A DNA stretch of 64,000 nt, taken from NCBI RefSeq assembly GCF_964355755.1, contig NC_092678.1, forward strand, positions 13,860,922 to 13,924,921, read 5' to 3'. The notes beneath the pieces are model-generated. The model was not told the DNA's origin. It worked only from the letters and a program-made list of their open reading frames with translations, and made no database searches. The DNA comes from Antedon mediterranea (Eukaryota > Echinodermata > Crinoidea > Comatulida > Antedonidae). Below are positions 59,125 to 64,000 of the stretch, in pieces. The translations under genes and the position numbers were made by a program. Numbering within the stretch: position 1 is the first letter of the stretch; each line of letters starts with the position of its first letter.

Positions 59125-59466
59125 TTCATGGAGAGAACACCTGGATCACTTTTTTGATATTTTATACTGTGATTATCTTCAATCTGCAATTTCCATTAAA
59201 GTTTTTTCTGTTTTCTTTTGATTCTACAAAAAAAAAACAAAAAAAAAAAACATTATATAACATGTAATAGAAGTGAAATTTCTCAATGCAAGAGTAGATA
59301 TAAATATAAATGAACATCAAGACGCTATACACAAAGAAAAAGACCCCAAACCACGTAGACTAATATCACATATTGGAGACCTACTGAAATGAAAACTTAA
59401 CATAATTTCAGACCTCATATGAGTTGGGTAAGATTTTAGAAAAAACTCCGCCACTCATACAGTACT

Positions 59467-62400
59467 TACCTTCACACCCTTTTTAAATGGAGTTGATTTG
59501 AGATACTTCCCAATTTCACTTTCAATCTCTCTTTGTCTGTATTGGTGTCTGTTCTACAAACACCTAAGAAAAAGTAGGAACTGTCAGTTTAGTTGATAGA
59601 CCAAATACACCAGAATGAATTCCTAAATTCAGACATACAGTATCTTCTGGTAGAACTTTTGTGTATATAAAATCATCCACAGTAACTACATAATAAATTA
59701 ACATAGCAATATTAAGTGCTTACATGTTATTATTGAACAAAGTGCAGTACCCTTAAAGGATTTCTTTTTCATTCCTCCCCTCTATGTTGAAAAAAGACCA
59801 GAGGTCTGCAGTTGCTGTTTTCTTTAAGCAATTTTCCTTTTGTTTCTTTATTTGTGGGCTTGTTGATGATTCTAGAAAAACATAAAAAGACAAATAACCA
59901 TGTATGATCTAAAATTTAAAATAAGACAGTTTTAATTTAATTGCCGTATGAAAGCATTTTCAATACTAACACTAGAACGTTTTTTCTATAAACTAAATTG
60001 CTAAAATTAGGTATGGTAGGTAAAGGTACCAAAGCCATTAATTAACAATAAAATGATAACAATGACAATATTAATAACGGTGATGATAGTAATACAAATA
60101 GAAAACTACACACCAAATGACAGTTTACATATTTTAATCAGCCACAACTTGACAAAACTGACCCTTAAAATGTATTTTTTGAAATACTTTATAGGATAGA
60201 ATACTGTATGTGTACTACTGTAGAAGTAAAATTATATTGAACGATTGGGCCTAAATAAAAAGTATCTACATCTACAATTAATACCACTCTTTTTAAAACT
60301 TTGTATAGTAACAAAATGTTAATGTTTAAAAACGAAATACCAGCCTGTGAAAAATTTAAACATAAGAATCCACATTTTCTGCAATATGTAACAGGCCTCT
60401 GCACATGTTTTAAAAGCATTCACTGACGAACCTATTTAAACATAGCTCCCAAATAGTCGCACATATTTATTAAATTTGTAGCCAACCCATCAATGGTTAA
60501 ATTGTTATACGTTCTAAGTTATAAGCGTAATAATTTTAGTGTAAACCTTGCCTTCTCAATAAATAGCAAACCTTTGCCAATGAACGGTTTAATATTGAAC
60601 CTGGTGAATTGCCACATACCATACCGATGGTTTGCAGTCAATATACAAATAATAAATGTTTGAGTGGAATAGACAGAATATTTTCATGAGTTGGAAGATG
60701 GACTGGGCTATTTAACTTGGCTCCACCTCGTTGAATAGACAAGTCCATCTCCTAACGAATGAAAATATTGTGTCCATTCCATGCAAAAATTCATTATTTG
60801 TTTTATAGCACACCTACTGTGCAGTTTTAGTAATAACAAATCTGCATAGTCAAGCAACACAAAGAAAGCCTTGATGATGGGCTGCCATATTGAAATGAAT
60901 GTCATATAGATGGCGCTATAGGATTTTCCTCACGGAGGGGAGCAATTATAGACTGCGCACTCTACAGGCTTGTTTTCGATCGTGCAGTGTTCATAGGCCT
61001 ACCACTTTGAACAAGATTCTCAAAATTAAAAAAAAACAACATGAACTTGCAATGTACCATCTGAACGTGCAATGTACCACCCAATCGTGATAGTCTAGGA
61101 CAAAAATCTGAAAAGATGCTTAGAAATCAATTTAGGGGGAGTGGAATGTTAGAGGCTGTCAACATAGCCAGATATCCTAATTAATTAATCCCTTCTGATC
61201 ACTCTAGGCCCTGTTGACACTTAATTTTTTGCCTCGTCTTGAAATGGCGGCCATTTTACAAAAATGGCCGCCAATTTTATATAAAATGTGCATAAAATTG
61301 GATCTAAATAAGATAGATGCACGATCTTGGTGTCTAAACACATGTACTTCAGACACGGAATCCATTAGATCGTGCAATGTACCACCCAATCGTGAGGATG
61401 AATCGAAATAATGAACGGCACGTGATACGTAATCAACCAATCAAATGGCAAGAATACACATAGGTGTCTTATAAATCAAAATAATTGGCAGGATTAGATT
61501 AAATTTTGGTTTTCCTTAAATACCCACAGACTGTTACCTGAATCTAATCGAAAAGCATCCTCTCTTAATAGAGGCCATGGAAAACTTTGTTCAATTTCTA
61601 TTTCGTCAGACATTATTTCTGTTGCTGAAAACCAAATTTTGGAATTATTCAAAGATGGATTCTTTTTACATTTTTTTCTGTTTATGCAAAGCAAGACAAG
61701 CATTTAAGTTAAAAAAATTGCATTCTTTATGATTAAATAATAACTTAAAGAAATACCTGACAGAAAAGATGTTGCAGGACTGGGTGCAGGGGGTGAGGGG
61801 GGTACTGGTAGCACTGGTTGTAAATCATCATCATCTAAAAAGTATGAAAATGTTTATTCTAAATAAACTATACATACTATGCAATTTGTTTACATCATCT
61901 TATTTATCAGTAAACAGGACAATTCAGCTTGAAAACAAATGATGATACAGTATATAGATAATAAAAATACATTTTTTCTACAGAAAATAAAAAAGAAATT
62001 AGAAAAGTTTTCATCTCAAAACTATAATAATAAACGTAAAGGTATTCATATTTATCCTCAAGCTTAACTGGAAACTGGGGAAATTCGGATTACGGCCCTC
62101 CACGGACCAGCGCCTACCAGATCAGCAAACCGGGAGACGATCCCCTACTCTTTTCGAATAATGTACCAAGTTCTTCAACGTGCACTGTTAAGTACAAAGG
62201 AACAACGGCTTTACATCCCATCCGAAGGACGAGGCAATGAGTGTAAAGCATCTTGCCTAAGGATGCAATTAGTATGGTACAGATAACCTCGAACCCATGC
62301 CTATCACATGCCAGTCTGATATTACCATTACACCATCACTCTCCAGTATATACAGCACCCGTCGCGATTTCTAGACGGTCTCCCATCCAGAACGCAACCG

Positions 62401-62857
62401 GGCCCAACGTTGCTTAACTTCGGTGATCCGACGAGATATATATTTATAATATAAATTCATTTGTTAATGTCCAAGTGTAAACAGGACTTAACTCTTCCCA
62501 TTCCATAATGCCTCGCCTGAACTTAGTTCACTTAAACTCTTCTGTGTGTGTTTCTTTTTTTTTTTTGAGATAGAGAAAAGTTCATTTCTGTAATAAATAA
62601 ATGATATAAATATTAATTTTACATATCAAAATTAAATGTTTATAAAACAAAATGTTGTATTTATTTACCTTATCAATATAAGGAAATTTATTTTTAGAAT
62701 AAAAAAAAGTTTCATTTTATTTCTAGTTATGCAAAAGACAAATATTTGAGTTTAAACAAATTAAAATTCTTTATGATTAAATAAAAGTATACAGTATATT
62801 AAACAAAAATCAAAATACCTGACTGTAAAGATGTCGATGGACGTGGTATTTCATCAT
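59467..62857 (-). CDS. Exons of a hAT/ZBED-like (transposase-derived) protein
   Basis: Minus-strand exons: 62857-62819, 61834-61757, 61624-61538, 59871-59753 and 59550-59467. The first four join in phase 1 throughout, giving DEIPRPSTSLQS, then a proline-rich LQPVLPVPPSPPAPSP, then EIMSDEIEIEQSFPWPLL, then TSPQIKKQKENCL and ADLWSFFNIEGRNEKEIL with a stop at 59755-59753. The last exon reads EIESEIGKYLKSTPFKKGVK with donor AAG|GTAAGT. LWSFF followed by E(I/L)..YL..P recalls the C-terminal dimerisation region of hAT transposases and ZBED proteins. The stop before the last exon means either a terminal exon with an alternative end or a broken frame. The 5' start lies upstream of 62857 and was not found. 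Confidence 0.5.
62065..62437 (-). mobile_element. 5S rRNA plus tRNA-headed SINE
   Basis: Minus strand 62437-62353 matches 5S rRNA from about position 31 to 115: ATCTCGTCGGATCACCGAAG, then TGGATGGGAGACCGTCTAG, then GGGTGCTG. A tRNA-like unit follows (GATGGTGTAATGGTAATATC as A box, GGGTTCGAGG as B box). Then comes a body with TGCCTCGTCCTTCGGATGGG, TTCGAAAAGAGTAGGGGATC. The body matches the middle of the tRNA-headed SINE at 22136-22463. The 5S part is 5'-truncated and diverged, so it is not a functional 5S gene. Confidence 0.8.
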
Positions 62858-62865
62858 CTGAAAAG

Positions 62866-64000
62866 TATGCATTTTTGAATTAAAATTAATGACAACTTAC
62901 TGATAAGGCTTCTTAAAAACAATATTCAAATTGTTTACATCATTTTATTTATTGGTAAAAAAGAAAATTCAGCCCAGTAACGAAGGACGATAAATAGATA
63001 AATATATGTTTTTCCTACAGAAAGCAAAAGAAAGTTCTTCATCATAGATAATTATTATTCAAGATAATTATTTATAATGTCCTCAATGAAAATGATATTT
63101 TCATAAATCCAATCAAATGACGTCATGAACTAAAGAATAATAAAATTCAAACAAATTTGTTCCTTAACATCCAAGTATAACTAGATTTGAACTTGTCACG
63201 GTGATGAGTTAGGCTATCGCGCAAAGCATCGTAATTCTATTCATTAGGCTCAGTCTACAGTAAGCTGTACCACAACGATTGTACAAACAGCATAGCATTG
63301 ATCAAAATCGTTTAACAAGCGTTACTGGCACAACCAGTATTGGCATTGTAAACGGTTTAAATGACGGTTATTTTTTTATTTTACACCACTCATGTTTACT
63401 TAATTGTTTGAGTATGATGACCTTTTCAAATTGAAAATAAAGTTCATATGTCATAAGGAGAATGTTTTGAGTAATAAGATTAATTGAAAAATTCAGATGA
63501 CCATATGATGACTAAACAACATACTTATGATCTAAATGTCACATGAATATATATCTACAACTCATTGCCCTTTATAATAAGTTAAACAAATAGGGGGTCA
63601 CCAGCCATCCAGGTGAGCTATAATCGTTTCAAAATAGGCATATTTTTACAAAAATTTGCATAAAATTATACCAATTTTCAAGCGCACGATTTTTAAAGTT
63701 TATTTTGCATTGATAATTCATCAAATATGAAAGAAATATATCATAAAACTATAAAAGACAAAAATCAAGCGCAAAAACGTGCTTTCTAGGCTGCGTATGA
63801 AGTGCGCAAAGCGCGCGCGCAACGCATATTTTTTTGAAAAATGTGAAATGCTTGAAAAGTCCTGAAACGTGTAGAAATTAGATTTTCAGAATTTTTAACT
63901 TTCAAAGCGCGATAATACCAATGTTAAAAATGTTTCTGATGATACAGGAAGATGACCCTTGACATGAAGCATACGTGTTTCAAGTGGTATTTAAAAATAT
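62866..64000. other. AT-rich DNA, no gene supported
   Basis: No further in-phase exon of the minus-strand hAT-like gene could be recognised here. The end of the window (63760-63830) has a GCGC-rich phrase typical of a dispersed repeat. Confidence 0.4.

Noticed and set aside
62353-62437. Functional 5S rRNA gene
   Set aside because: The first 30 bases are absent, substitutions are frequent, and it continues into a SINE body.

Overview
The window is about 64 kb of AT-rich animal nuclear DNA. It has many short exons with GT-AG introns, tRNA-headed and 5S-headed SINEs, non-LTR retrotransposon fragments, several families of cut-and-paste elements, and two blocks saturated with AGGCCTA. Together with a recognisable plexin gene this points to a marine deuterostome invertebrate, most likely an echinoderm. 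The species assignment is inference, not proof. No bacterial, viral, CRISPR or operon-like content was seen.

Layout. 0-8 kb is intergenic: two short-motif transposable elements, one tRNA-like gene, a 368-bp tandem duplication carrying two identical tRNA genes, and a CpG-rich probable promoter. 8.3-13.0 kb holds a plus-strand gene of about 12 small coding exons. Its product is an unrecognised acidic/basic protein, and one exon is present in three tandem copies. 13.1-14.5 kb is a 113-bp satellite. 14.5-18.8 kb is a 4.3-kb inverted-repeat element. 19.9-22.5 kb is a (TA)n-centred palindrome, nested short-motif elements and a SINE whose empty target site is preserved at 26.9 kb.

27.4-50.3 kb is occupied on the minus strand by a plexin (semaphorin receptor): Sema, PSI, IPT, transmembrane and part of the RasGAP-like domain. 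The plexin is damaged. It has several frame breaks, a 74-bp insertion in the Sema domain, a 1.0-kb inverted-repeat element at or in a Sema intron, missing middle extracellular exons, and no exon found for the C-terminal part of the GAP domain. Its introns are packed with a LINE, Harbinger-like and piggyBac-like elements and a 47-bp minisatellite. I read it as a probable pseudogene; residual assembly indels are the alternative.

50.6-53.1 kb is a nested pair of inverted-repeat elements. 53-59 kb holds a SINE, two LINE fragments and two minisatellites. 59.4-62.9 kb (minus strand) holds small exons that splice in frame into a protein resembling the C-terminal part of hAT/ZBED-type transposase-derived proteins. 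A 5S rRNA/tRNA-headed SINE lies in the intron at 62.4 kb. The genes share no evident pathway. The dominant theme is repeated invasion by short-motif elements flanked by 8-9 bp target duplications.
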